Origin: UBA1413 sp037447215
Lineage (GTDB): Bacteria; Bacteroidota; Bacteroidia; Bacteroidales; Prolixibacteraceae
Assembly: GCA_037447215.1 (NCBI GenBank)
Contig: JBBIHB010000011.1
Span: forward strand, 29,768-93,767
DNA length: 64,000 nt
Direction: 5' to 3'
A model generated the notes under the pieces. The model was not told the origin of the DNA, ran no database searches, and saw only the letters and a program-made list of their open reading frames with translations. The position numbers and the translations under genes were made by a program. Shown here in pieces: positions 15,732-24,842 of this stretch. Numbering within the stretch: position 1 is the stretch's first letter; the number at the start of each line of letters is the position of its first letter.

Positions 15732-17603
15732 ATGGCAGAAACTATCAACAAACTTCTCGCTGAATTTCCGCCCGTAACCACCCAGCAATGGGAGGAACAA
15801 ATCGTAGCCGACCTGAAGGGAAAAGATTATGAAAGAGCCCTGGTCTGGCACACCAACGAAGGTATTTCAGTAAAACCATACTATCGTGCCGAAAACCTCG
15901 ACGGTTTGGAATTTCTGAATAATGACCCTGGCCACTTTCCTTATGTGAGGGGGAACAAACCCGCCAACCAATGGCTTATACGCCAGGATATTCTGGTAAC
16001 CGATCCTGAAAAAGCCAATAAAAAAGCGCACGAACTTTTGGGAAAAGGTGTTAATTCATTAGGTTTTGTATTAAACGAAAAAGTAGGATTAAATTCCGAA
16101 AGTCTCGAACTTCTTTTAAATGGGATTTGTCTTGAAGCTGCCGAAGTGAATTTTGTTTGTGTTTGTTCAAATTGTAACCTTGCCGAAGTATTCAGCCGCT
16201 ATGTGGATGAGGGCAAATGGGATAATACCAGAGTTGTGGCTTCAGTATCCAACGACCCTCTTGGAAACTATGCAGTCAAAGGAAAACTTGATGTATGCTG
16301 CAGCAATATTGCATTAAGCCATCTGAAACATCAGATTGAAGTTTCGTCAGTTTTACCGAAACTGAGCATTGTTGCAGTAAATGGCAAAACTTTTGGGAAC
16401 AGCGGTGCCTCTATTGTTCAGGAGTTGGCTTTTTCGCTTGCACAGGGAACCGAGTATCTTGAACGCCTAACCGAAATGGGCTTAAATGCCGACTTGGTTG
16501 CATCAAAAATAAAATTCAACTTAAGCATTGGCAGTAATTATTTTATGGAAATTGCCAAATTGCGCGCCGGGCGATTGTTATGGGCACAGATTGTCAAAGC
16601 TTTTGGTTCTGAGAAAGATTGTAGCGCCCGTATGAAGGTTCATTCCGAAACTTCGGCATTCAATAAAACTGTGTACGATTCATACACCAACCTTTTACGC
16701 ACCCAGACCGAGGCCATGTCGGCTGCGTTGGGTGGTGCACATTCTATAACCGTACTTCCTTTTGATGCCCTGTATCAGGAACCGACTGCTTTTTCGGAAC
16801 GTATCGCCCGAAACCAGCAGATACTTCTAAAAGAAGAATCGTACATTGATAAAGTAGCCGATCCCGCTGGTGGAGCATACTATATCGAAAACCTCACCAC
16901 ATCGGTGGCTGAACAGGTCTGGAAATTATTTATTGAGGTGCAGGAAAAGGGAGGATTTACGGCTGCACTGAAAGATGGTTTTATACAGCGCCAGGTCAGG
17001 GAAATGGCTTACCAACGTGATTTGAACATAGCCATGCGCCGTGAGAATCTGTTGGGGGTCAATCAGTTCCCGAATTTTGCTGAAGTTATCAAAGGCGAAC
17101 TGCCATCGTCGGTTTTCGAGCCGGTTGATCTGACTTCGACCGAAGCCGAAATCGAAACTTTAAAACCCTACAGGGGAGCTGCTGCATTCGAAGCTTTGCG
17201 TTATAAAACTGACCAGTTTGCATTTATAAATGGCCGGCCAATAGCATTTATGCTCACAATGGGGAACCTGGCCATGCGCAAGGCACGTGCACAATTTGCA
17301 TGTAACTTTTTTGCAGTGGCCGGTTTCGATGTTTTGGACAACAACGGATTTACTTCGGTTGACGAAGGTTTGGCAGCGGCCCGTGCTGTAAATTCCAAAA
17401 TATTGGTAGTATGTAGCTCCGATGAAGAATATGCCGAAATCGTTCCCGAAGTGGCTTCAAAACTGAATGGCGAAATCCTCGTAGTTGCCGGTAACCCTGC
17501 TTGTCGTCCCGAACTTGAAGCATCCGGAGTAAAGAATTTCATCCATGTACGGTCAAATTTGCTTGAAGAGCTGACCTTTTTTCAGACAATGTTAAATATC
17601 TGA
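15732..17603 (+). CDS. mutA: Methylmalonyl-CoA mutase small subunit
   Basis: A 623-residue MutA homologue. The start WEEQIVADLKGKDYERALVWHTNEGI and the TIM-barrel segments (SNYFMEIAKLRAGRLLWAQIV, about 276-296; SALGGAHSITVLPFDALYQEP) match the mutase family. The small subunit lacks the B12-binding DxHxxG motif, and none is seen here. With MutB it forms the heterodimer that interconverts succinyl-CoA and (R)-methylmalonyl-CoA, used in propionate formation or use and in odd-chain/amino-acid catabolism. mutB follows after an unusual 134-bp gap. The length agrees with the family (about 615-640). Confidence 0.93.
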   Translation: MAETINKLLAEFPPVTTQQWEEQIVADLKGKDYERALVWHTNEGISVKPYYRAENLDGLEFLNNDPGHFPYVRGNKPANQWLIRQDILVTDPEKANKKAHELLGKGVNSLGFVLNEKVGLNSESLELLLNGICLEAAEVNFVCVCSNCNLAEVFSRYVDEGKWDNTRVVASVSNDPLGNYAVKGKLDVCCSNIALSHLKHQIEVSSVLPKLSIVAVNGKTFGNSGASIVQELAFSLAQGTEYLERLTEMGLNADLVASKIKFNLSIGSNYFMEIAKLRAGRLLWAQIVKAFGSEKDCSARMKVHSETSAFNKTVYDSYTNLLRTQTEAMSAALGGAHSITVLPFDALYQEPTAFSERIARNQQILLKEESYIDKVADPAGGAYYIENLTTSVAEQVWKLFIEVQEKGGFTAALKDGFIQRQVREMAYQRDLNIAMRRENLLGVNQFPNFAEVIKGELPSSVFEPVDLTSTEAEIETLKPYRGAAAFEALRYKTDQFAFINGRPIAFMLTMGNLAMRKARAQFACNFFAVAGFDVLDNNGFTSVDEGLAAARAVNSKILVVCSSDEEYAEIVPEVASKLNGEILVVAGNPACRPELEASGVKNFIHVRSNLLEELTFFQTMLNI

Positions 17604-17618
17604 TGGATGCAAGACAAT

Positions 17619-17705
17619 AAGTATCAAATATCGGGAATAGGGATTTAAAAATTATTGTTTTAGTTGGTGATTCTAAAAGTCTTGATACTTTTAATCTTGA
17701 TACTT
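17619..17705. repeat. Short repeats TTGATACTT between mutA and mutB
   Basis: The 134-bp gap carries AAGTATCAA at 17619-17627, the reverse complement of TTGATACTT, which then occurs at 17682-17690 and 17697-17705. The last two are direct repeats 15 bp apart within CTTGATACTTT units. A further copy is at 43239-43247 before fabH. They may be an intergenic repeat family or form alternative hairpins. Confidence 0.6.
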
Positions 17706-17737
17706 TAAGTCCTGTAATTCAATAAAAAAGGATAATT

Positions 17738-19876
17738 ATGAATCCAGATTTTAAAAATATAAATATCAGAGAAGCGAAGGCAAAGGCATATGGCAAAACC
17801 CTTACCGTCAATACCTGGTTAACCCCGGAACTGATTCCGGTAAAACCGGTTTATACCAAAGAAGACCTCGAAGGAATGGAGCACATGGAATATGCTGCCG
17901 GAATAGCGCCTTATCTCAGGGGGCCGTATTCGACCATGTACGTAATCCAACCCTGGACAATAAGGCAATATGCAGGGTTTTCAACCGCCGAAGAATCAAA
18001 TGCATTCTATCGCCGCAACCTTGCAGCAGGGCAGAAAGGGCTTTCAGTTGCATTCGACCTGGCAACCCACCGGGGTTACGACTCCGACCATCCACGTGTG
18101 GTAGGTGATGTGGGCAAGGCAGGTGTAGCCATCGACAGCATACTCGATATGAAAATCCTGTTCGATCAGATTCCACTCGACAAAATGTCGGTTTCGATGA
18201 CAATGAACGGGGCGGTTTTACCTGTTATGGCGTTCTACATAGTTACCGGCCTTGAGCAGGGCGCCACATTGGAACAGCTTTCAGGAACAATTCAGAACGA
18301 TATCCTGAAAGAATTCATGGTACGGAACACTTACATCTACCCACCCGAATTTTCGATGAAAATTATTGCTGATATTTTTGAGTTTACTTCGAAATATATG
18401 CCCAAATTCAATTCCATCTCCATTTCGGGTTACCATATGCAGGAAGCCGGTGCAACTGCCGATATTGAAATGGCTTACACTTTGGCCGATGGGCTTGAAT
18501 ACCTTCGTACCGGAATAAAAGCCGGACTCGATATTGACTCATTTGCACCCAGGTTATCGTTCTTCTGGGCAGTAGGAATGAACCACTTTATGGAAATTGC
18601 CAAAATGCGTGCTGCACGAATGATATGGGCAAAACTGGTGAAACAGTTTAACCCGAAGAATCCGAAATCGATGGCATTGCGCACCCACTCGCAAACATCA
18701 GGTTGGTCGCTTACCGAGCAGGATCCTTTCAACAACGTGGGACGCACGGCAATTGAAGCAATGGCAGCCGCCCTGGGACATACACAGAGCTTGCACACAA
18801 ATGCCCTCGATGAGGCTATAGCCTTGCCTACTGACTTTTCGGCCCGTATAGCACGGAATACGCAGCTCTATATCCAGCAGGAAACCGAAATCTGCAGATC
18901 GGTAGATCCCTGGGCCGGATCATATTATGTGGAAGCTTTGACACACGAAATTGCCCACAAAGCTTGGGCATTGATCGAAGAAGTGGAAAAACTGGGCGGT
19001 ATGGCCAAAGCCATCGAAACCGGAATCCCGAAAATGCGCATCGAAGAAGCAGCTGCACGTACTCAGGGAAAAATCGATAGCGGGACACAGACCATAGTGG
19101 GGGTTAATAAATATCGTCTCGAAAAAGAAGACCCCATTGATATTCTTGAAATTGACAATACTGCAGTACGTCTGGCACAGATCGAAAGGCTCAAGAAGCT
19201 GAGGTCAGAGCGCAATGAGGCTGATGTACAGGCAGCATTGGCTGCCATTGCCGAATGTGCAGCATCGGGCAAAGGAAACTTACTCGAACTGGCCATCGAT
19301 GCTGCCAGAAAACGTGCATCGCTAGGCGAAATTTCGGATGCCTGCGAAAAAGTGGCAGGACGTTATAAAGCTGTAATCAGAACCATTGAAGGCGTGTATA
19401 AATCAGAAGCACAAGGAAAATCAGAGTTTGCCGAAGCTCAGGAGCTTGCGCGCAAATTTGCCGAACTGGAAGGTCGTCAGCCACGCATTATGATCGCTAA
19501 AATGGGTCAGGATGGGCACGACCGCGGTGCAAAAGTAGTGGCAACAGGCTATGCCGATTTAGGTTTCGACGTGGATATGGGACCATTATTCCAGACTCCC
19601 GAAGAAGCTGCAAAACAGGCTGTTGAGAACGATGTTCATGTTCTTGGAGTTTCGTCGCTTGCTGCAGGGCATAAAACCCTGGTACCTGCGGTGATAGAAG
19701 AGCTCAAAAAGCTCGGTCGCGACGATATTATGGTGATTGTTGGTGGAGTAATACCTCCACAGGATTATCAGTACTTATATGACGCAGGGGCAGTGGCCAT
19801 TTTTGGCCCTGGAACCAGTGTGGCAGCAGCAGGGAAAAAAATTCTTGAGATACTGTTGGAAACCCACGAAGAGTAG
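17738..19876 (+). CDS. mutB: Methylmalonyl-CoA mutase large (catalytic) subunit
   Basis: A 712-residue catalytic subunit. The N-terminal TIM barrel includes YAGFSTAEESNAFYRRNLAAG, FDLATHRGYDSDHPRV and SISGYHMQEAGATADIEMAY with the conserved catalytic His region. The C-terminal cobalamin domain has GQDGHDRGAKVVATGYADLG (about residues 589-608), giving the DxHxxG lower-ligand histidine, then GVSSLAAGHKTL and VGGVIP. The enzyme rearranges the carbon skeleton of methylmalonyl-CoA/succinyl-CoA with adenosylcobalamin. The ATG at 17738 is preceded by a purine-rich AAAAGGATAATT. The length is typical. No MeaB-type chaperone gene follows here. Confidence 0.96.
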   Translation: MNPDFKNINIREAKAKAYGKTLTVNTWLTPELIPVKPVYTKEDLEGMEHMEYAAGIAPYLRGPYSTMYVIQPWTIRQYAGFSTAEESNAFYRRNLAAGQKGLSVAFDLATHRGYDSDHPRVVGDVGKAGVAIDSILDMKILFDQIPLDKMSVSMTMNGAVLPVMAFYIVTGLEQGATLEQLSGTIQNDILKEFMVRNTYIYPPEFSMKIIADIFEFTSKYMPKFNSISISGYHMQEAGATADIEMAYTLADGLEYLRTGIKAGLDIDSFAPRLSFFWAVGMNHFMEIAKMRAARMIWAKLVKQFNPKNPKSMALRTHSQTSGWSLTEQDPFNNVGRTAIEAMAAALGHTQSLHTNALDEAIALPTDFSARIARNTQLYIQQETEICRSVDPWAGSYYVEALTHEIAHKAWALIEEVEKLGGMAKAIETGIPKMRIEEAAARTQGKIDSGTQTIVGVNKYRLEKEDPIDILEIDNTAVRLAQIERLKKLRSERNEADVQAALAAIAECAASGKGNLLELAIDAARKRASLGEISDACEKVAGRYKAVIRTIEGVYKSEAQGKSEFAEAQELARKFAELEGRQPRIMIAKMGQDGHDRGAKVVATGYADLGFDVDMGPLFQTPEEAAKQAVENDVHVLGVSSLAAGHKTLVPAVIEELKKLGRDDIMVIVGGVIPPQDYQYLYDAGAVAIFGPGTSVAAAGKKILEILLETHEE

Positions 19877-19901
19877 AAAAGTGGAAAAGTATTTAAATAG
19901 T

Positions 19902-19933
19902 AAGCCGGGGGAACCAAATTTTTCCGGTTTTTA
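19902..19933 (+). terminator. Probable terminator after mutB
   Basis: AAGCCGG pairs with CCGGTTT (one G-U pair) around a loop of about 15 bases and is followed by TTTTTATTT. The stem is modest. The rest of the 169-bp gap to the next gene is AT-rich; TAAATTTG at 19997-20004 could be a -7 element. Confidence 0.45.
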
Positions 19934-20045
19934 TTTAAGAAGTTGGCCTGGCTGGCAATTCTTTTTTTACAAAAATGTATAAGGCCGGTATGACTTTAAA
20001 TTTGATTTCCTATATTTACCCTTATCGATTAAAAAACAAGGTACT

Positions 20046-21332
20046 ATGGAAAGACGTTACTTCATCAAAAATGCTGCCTTAGGATCGGCTGCCCTTACAT
20101 TTCCCTTTTATATTCCCTCACTCGTGGATGAAAGAAAGATAAAAATAGGACTGATTGGCGCCGGCTGGTATGGTATGGTGGTAACAAAAGCTGCCCTGAA
20201 AGTTGGCGGGGTTGATGTGATTGGAGTTTGCGATGTGGATTCTGAACATCTGAAAAATAGCGCCGATGAAGTGCAAAAAATACAGGGAACCCGTCCAAAA
20301 ACCTTCAAAAATTATCAGGAGCTACTCGATATGAAAGGTCTGGAAGCCGTTATCATCGGTACGCCTCCCCAATGGCATGCACTGCAATTTATTGCTGCCT
20401 GCGAAAAAGGGTTGGATATTTTCTGCGAGAAACCTCTTTCGTACGATATCCGCGAAGGAATGGCAATGGTTGAGGCCGCCAAAAAAGCTGGCAATATCGT
20501 TCAGGTAGGATTTCAGCGCCGCCAGAGCAATGCTTTCCGGAAAGTTAAAGAAATGATTGGCGAAGGCGCTATTGGTAATGTCCACCAGATAACAGCGCAA
20601 ATACACTATGTGCCAGTAATGCTTGATACCAATATACAGCAAGCTCCGGCATCGCTCGACTGGGACGAATGGTGCGGGCCGGCGCCAAAACTCGATTATA
20701 GGCCAAATATTGCCCACCGGGCATGGCGACTCGAAAAGGAATATGGCAATGGACACCTGGTTGACTGGGGCATTCATCATATCGATACCATCAGGTTTAT
20801 CATGGATGAAACTATTCCTACAGAATTTTATACTAAAGGAGGCATATTCGAATTTAAAGAAAAAATTACCACACCCGATACACTTACCGCCAATATGGCC
20901 TTCAGAAAAGCTCCGGTGGTATGGCAACACCGTATGTGGGGCCCCGGCGACAGCAACAGGGATTTTAATAACGGAATATTCTTTCATGGCGAAAAGGCTA
21001 CGGCATTTGTAGCCGATGCAAAACTGCTCCTTTTTCATGGAGGAAAAGAAAGCAAAACAGATGATCTTTCGGTTCCGGCAGGAGGAATGCAGGAAACGCA
21101 CGTGGAGAACTTCCTGAATGCGGTTAAAAATAAGGATAAGCGATTGATTGACTGTACTCCCGAAGATGCATTCAAATCATCGGCTACCGTACAGTTGGCC
21201 ATGATTTCGCATTATACCGGTTCGTTGGTGAAATGGGATGAAATCAAAAACGAAATTATCGGAAATCCCGAAGCTGCCAAATTAATGAAGAGGGAATACC
21301 GGGGGAAATACAAGCATCCATATCAGGGGTAA
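20046..21332 (+). CDS. Gfo/Idh/MocA oxidoreductase, exported type
   Basis: A 428-residue protein with an N-terminal RRYFIKNAALGSAALTF signal resembling the twin-arginine/secretion leaders common in Bacteroidetes Gfo/Idh proteins. It is followed by the NAD-binding motif IGLIGAGWYGM (about 33-43), CEKPLSYDI with the EKP lysine (about 127-135), and the C-terminal WGIHHIDTIRF segment with the usual catalytic His. Such enzymes oxidise or epimerise sugars and inositols with NAD(P); substrates vary and cannot be fixed here. It is a single gene, not linked to the mut genes. The periplasmic location is inferred from the leader only. Confidence 0.83.
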   Translation: MERRYFIKNAALGSAALTFPFYIPSLVDERKIKIGLIGAGWYGMVVTKAALKVGGVDVIGVCDVDSEHLKNSADEVQKIQGTRPKTFKNYQELLDMKGLEAVIIGTPPQWHALQFIAACEKGLDIFCEKPLSYDIREGMAMVEAAKKAGNIVQVGFQRRQSNAFRKVKEMIGEGAIGNVHQITAQIHYVPVMLDTNIQQAPASLDWDEWCGPAPKLDYRPNIAHRAWRLEKEYGNGHLVDWGIHHIDTIRFIMDETIPTEFYTKGGIFEFKEKITTPDTLTANMAFRKAPVVWQHRMWGPGDSNRDFNNGIFFHGEKATAFVADAKLLLFHGGKESKTDDLSVPAGGMQETHVENFLNAVKNKDKRLIDCTPEDAFKSSATVQLAMISHYTGSLVKWDEIKNEIIGNPEAAKLMKREYRGKYKHPYQG

Positions 21333-21359
21333 GGTACAGAAAACTTCTTTTGATTTATC

Positions 21360-21632
21360 ATGTTTAAGGATAAACTGTCAGTATTAAAATGGATGTCTGC
21401 AATATATTTTCAGGCAGCAACCTGGCCGTCCTATATATTCTATTTTCATGGCCCAATTGCCGGTAAAGCCCACCATTATCTCGATAAAGCCGTTGACATG
21501 GCCTACCGCCCACTGCGATTTATGAACCAATCAAACAGATGGAATCCCTTTTCAATTTGTACGGTTAATTTACTAATTGGATGTTTGGAAAGGTGTAGGA
21601 TATTGAAAAGTAAAATTTTTAGCAGATTTTAG
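21360..21632 (+). CDS. Doubtful 90-residue ORF
   Basis: An ATG-initiated frame 27 bp after the oxidoreductase, with a moderately hydrophobic, aromatic-rich N-terminal half (WMSAIYFQAATWPSYIFYF). I recognise no family, and no promoter or terminator frames it. It may be a remnant or chance frame in a 380-bp intergenic stretch that otherwise holds nothing I can name. It is listed because it covers most of that stretch. Confidence 0.25.
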   Translation: MFKDKLSVLKWMSAIYFQAATWPSYIFYFHGPIAGKAHHYLDKAVDMAYRPLRFMNQSNRWNPFSICTVNLLIGCLERCRILKSKIFSRF

Positions 21633-21713
21633 GATAATTCAAAATCTGGCATTATCTTGCATAACTCAACAGATTGAAAAACAACAGAAATAATTAATTA
21701 AATTCAGATCAAT

Positions 21714-23354
21714 ATGGCATCGAACAACTTATCAAAACTTTACTCCACAGCGTTTGAAAAAAACTGGAATAATACGGTTTTCTCCGATTTTGATGGAGGG
21801 GATTTCACCTTCGCAGAGGTTGCAAGCACCATAAAATCGTTGCATTTGTTCTATCAGGTTTCAGGTATCAGAAAAGGCGACAAAATAGCCGTGCTGGGTC
21901 GAAACTCTGCAAAGTGGGGGACGATTTTTCTTTCGGCAATTACATCGGGGACGGTTATCGTGCCGGTTCTTCCCGATTTTAATGTAAAAGATACCAACCA
22001 TATCCTGAACCATTCTGAATCGAAAATTGTATTTGTTTCAAAAACCCTGGTTGACAAAATTCTGCCCGAAGAGGTGGAGAACCTGCAGACCATAATCATC
22101 CTCGAAGACTTCACAGTGCATCAGTCGGGCGACGAAAGTGCTGCTTTCAAGCTTGCCGATGCGTTTGATTACTACAAAAAGAATCCCCTGAAGCCATCGG
22201 AGCTCAGTTTCTTTGAATGGGAAAAAGAAGATTGTTGTGTTATTTCCTACACTTCAGGTACTTCGGGATTTACCAAAGGTGTGATGATCCCGGAACGCAG
22301 CCTGGTATCCAATATTGTTTATGCACAGGAGCATATGCCATTACAGCCTGGGCACAAAATTGTATCATTCCTTCCAATGGCGCATGTTTATGGCCTTCTG
22401 TTTGAATTCCTTTTCCCTGTTACTCTGGGTTGCCACATAACATTCCTTGCAAAAATGCCTACACCTCAGGTAATTACGCAAGCGTTCGGAAAAATACAGC
22501 CTCACCTGATACTTTCGGTACCCCTGATAATTGAAAAAATTTACAAAAAGAGGATCTTGCCGACCATTGAAAAACCAATTATGAAAGTTTTGCTTGCCAC
22601 TCCGGGTATTTCAGGGCTCATTTTGAAAAAAGTCAGGGCAAAACTGGTAGAAACTTTCGGGGGGCGGTTTTTCGAAATCGTAATAGGAGGTGCGCCCTTA
22701 AGCGCCGATGTGGAGAAATTCTTCAAACGGATCAAATTCCCCTTTACCATAGGTTACGGAATGACCGAATGTGGCCCTCTGATCAGTTACGAAGCATGGG
22801 ACAAAACCATGACTTCGTCGGCAGGGCGCCTGGTTGACCGGATGGAGGTACGCATCGATTCGGAGTATCCCTATAATGTTGTAGGTGAAATTCAGGTCAG
22901 GGGCGAAAATGTCATGCTGGGGTATTATAAAAATGAGCAGGCAACCAAAGAAACGTTTACCGATGATGGTTGGCTTAAAACCGGCGACCTTGGGGTAATC
23001 GACGCCAATAATTTTATTTACATCAGGGGCCGGTCAAAAAACATGATTCTGGGGCCTTCTGGACAGAATATTTATCCTGAAGAAATTGAAGCCAAACTCG
23101 CCAACCTACCTTATGTGGCCGAATGTGTGGTGGTTGACCGGAACCACAAGCTGGTAGCACTTGTTTACCCCGACAAAGAGGCATTGAATACTGATGGCGT
23201 TGACGAAGAACAAATACCTATTATTATGGCCGAAAACCTCAAAAAGCTAAACCATGATTTGCCCAAATATGAGAATGTTTCGGAGATCAAGTTGGTCGAT
23301 CAGGAATTTGAAAAAACGCCAAAAAAGAATATTAAACGGTTTAAGTATATGTAG
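21714..23354 (+). CDS. AMP-binding acyl-CoA ligase
   Basis: A 546-residue ANL-family enzyme. The ATP loop is YTSGTSGFTKGVM (about residues 178-190), the adenylate motif is GYGMTECGPLIS (about 346-357), and the C-terminal hinge includes GWLKTGDLG followed by GRSKNMILGPSGQNIYPEEIE. The overall arrangement, including membrane-facing FLPMAHVYGL, matches long-chain fatty-acid CoA ligases. It activates a fatty acid via acyl-AMP to acyl-CoA at the inner membrane. The catalytic Lys of the C-terminal domain is probably within FEKTPKKNIKRF. The 81 bp upstream are AT-rich with no clear promoter. Confidence 0.87.
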   Translation: MASNNLSKLYSTAFEKNWNNTVFSDFDGGDFTFAEVASTIKSLHLFYQVSGIRKGDKIAVLGRNSAKWGTIFLSAITSGTVIVPVLPDFNVKDTNHILNHSESKIVFVSKTLVDKILPEEVENLQTIIILEDFTVHQSGDESAAFKLADAFDYYKKNPLKPSELSFFEWEKEDCCVISYTSGTSGFTKGVMIPERSLVSNIVYAQEHMPLQPGHKIVSFLPMAHVYGLLFEFLFPVTLGCHITFLAKMPTPQVITQAFGKIQPHLILSVPLIIEKIYKKRILPTIEKPIMKVLLATPGISGLILKKVRAKLVETFGGRFFEIVIGGAPLSADVEKFFKRIKFPFTIGYGMTECGPLISYEAWDKTMTSSAGRLVDRMEVRIDSEYPYNVVGEIQVRGENVMLGYYKNEQATKETFTDDGWLKTGDLGVIDANNFIYIRGRSKNMILGPSGQNIYPEEIEAKLANLPYVAECVVVDRNHKLVALVYPDKEALNTDGVDEEQIPIIMAENLKKLNHDLPKYENVSEIKLVDQEFEKTPKKNIKRFKYM

Positions 23355-23366
23355 CGAAAACGAACA

Positions 23367-24689
23367 CTATTGTTTTGACAGCAATGACCAGCCTTCAATC
23401 CAGTTGCTTTCACCGAAAGCGCCTTTAAAGTCAACTTTCTGAAACCATGAGGAAGGAACCACCGCCAAATTGCCATCAACTTCTTCTTCAGGAAGATAGT
23501 TTCCTTTGGCATGGTTTATTTTCGGATCAAGAATTTCGTTTTTTCCATTTGAAAAGTGGCCTGCCCATAACTGTTGCATAGTTTCGTTGTAATATCCTGA
23601 GAGTTCAAATATGGTTTGGGGCGTTGATAAAGCCACATTATAAAAAACATTGTTGAATAGGCCAAGCTTTCCGGTTTGCCATTGGTTGAACGAATCGTGT
23701 ACCAAATCAGTCGATTCGAGTTTTATTCCATGGTTGTTGTTCAGAAATATTGAATTGGCAAAAATACCTCCTGCATTACGGTCGAAACTGATGCAATAGC
23801 CTGCGCCGGTATTTCCGTTTCCGATGAAAGTTGAATTGAAAATTACAGGTAAGGAATTTGGCAGGGCATCAACCGGGTTCAGGCCTCCGCTGCCTTCAAC
23901 CAGATGATCGCCTTTATAATTTAATTTTACTGCCAGCAAGAACTGACCATACCCTGACCAACCCAGGTCATAATCAAAAGCATCGTCGGAACAGCCCGAA
24001 ACCACCATATGACGCAAGTTTACGGTTCCCCCGAAAACTTCAACCCCATCATCGGCATTCGAAATCACTTCCACATAATCAATTTCGGTCCCCCGGCCAA
24101 CCCCTGCAAGGGTCAGGCCATTAATTTCGTTCCCTTCACCGATATTTGTACCACCATACCTGATGGATACATACTTCAGCACACCTGAATTGTCGTTAGG
24201 GTCTTGCCCACCATAATATCCCCTGGGTTCGGCAATTGTAATCCCTTCCATATAACCTTCGCCGCCACGCAGGTTTATGGGAGCGTTGCCAAGAATGATA
24301 AGACCGCCCCAAAGACCACGTGAATCTTTTGAAACCGATCCGTTCTGGTCGTCAGCTTCGGCTGTAAATATTATGGGTTCGGAGGGTGTTCCACGGGCAA
24401 TGATCTTTCCTCCACGCGCCACTACCAGGGCCGAAGCATTTTCACCTTGGCCTGCCCTGAAACGCACAGTTGTGCCAGGTTCGATGGTAAGTGTTTGACC
24501 ATCGTTTACAAATACCAATCCTTCGATCAGGTGCGATTTGTCTTTTTTCCATGTAACCGTGCCTGTTCCCTGTCCATAGTCCTGATATCCAATAAGTGAT
24601 GGTTCCAGGTAAAATTCGCTTTTGCGGCAACTCCCGGCTAGCCAGATAGATATTATTAAAATGGTGATATTTATGTATTTAAATCGCAT
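23367..24689 (-). CDS. Parallel beta-helix outer-membrane lipoprotein
   Basis: From MRFKY (ATG at 24689) the protein has 440 residues with a lipoprotein signal ending LAGSC. The mature part repeats strand-turn units: LTIEPGTTVRF, ALVVARGGKIIARG, GLWGGLIILGNAPIN, YGGQDPNDNSGVLKYV, NEINGLTLAGVGRGTEIDYV, DDGVEVFGGTVNLRHMV. These match the beta-helix family often annotated only as hypothetical in Bacteroidetes. Its core aligns by eye with the T9SS-exported protein at 29291. The convergent acyl-CoA ligase is 12 bp away. It probably sits on the outer membrane as a ligand-binding or accessory protein of the neighbouring porin/TonB system; this is inference. Confidence 0.72.
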   Translation of the reverse strand: MRFKYINITILIISIWLAGSCRKSEFYLEPSLIGYQDYGQGTGTVTWKKDKSHLIEGLVFVNDGQTLTIEPGTTVRFRAGQGENASALVVARGGKIIARGTPSEPIIFTAEADDQNGSVSKDSRGLWGGLIILGNAPINLRGGEGYMEGITIAEPRGYYGGQDPNDNSGVLKYVSIRYGGTNIGEGNEINGLTLAGVGRGTEIDYVEVISNADDGVEVFGGTVNLRHMVVSGCSDDAFDYDLGWSGYGQFLLAVKLNYKGDHLVEGSGGLNPVDALPNSLPVIFNSTFIGNGNTGAGYCISFDRNAGGIFANSIFLNNNHGIKLESTDLVHDSFNQWQTGKLGLFNNVFYNVALSTPQTIFELSGYYNETMQQLWAGHFSNGKNEILDPKINHAKGNYLPEEEVDGNLAVVPSSWFQKVDFKGAFGESNWIEGWSLLSKQ

Positions 24690-24842
24690 AGCGTAAATCA
24701 AACATCATTATCTAAATAACAAATTTCGTAAATTGTCAATTCTGAATCAAACTTCCTAAAATAAATTTCAAACAAAAAGTTCTTTCCGAAAGTCAGTCAA
24801 ATTTGCTTATCCTTCCTGAAGTTGGAAAACATTGCTGAATTA

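Noticed and set aside
20322..21101. 259-residue minus-strand frame opposite the Gfo/Idh gene
   Set aside because: Antisense shadow; no family features, and the plus strand has full oxidoreductase motifs.
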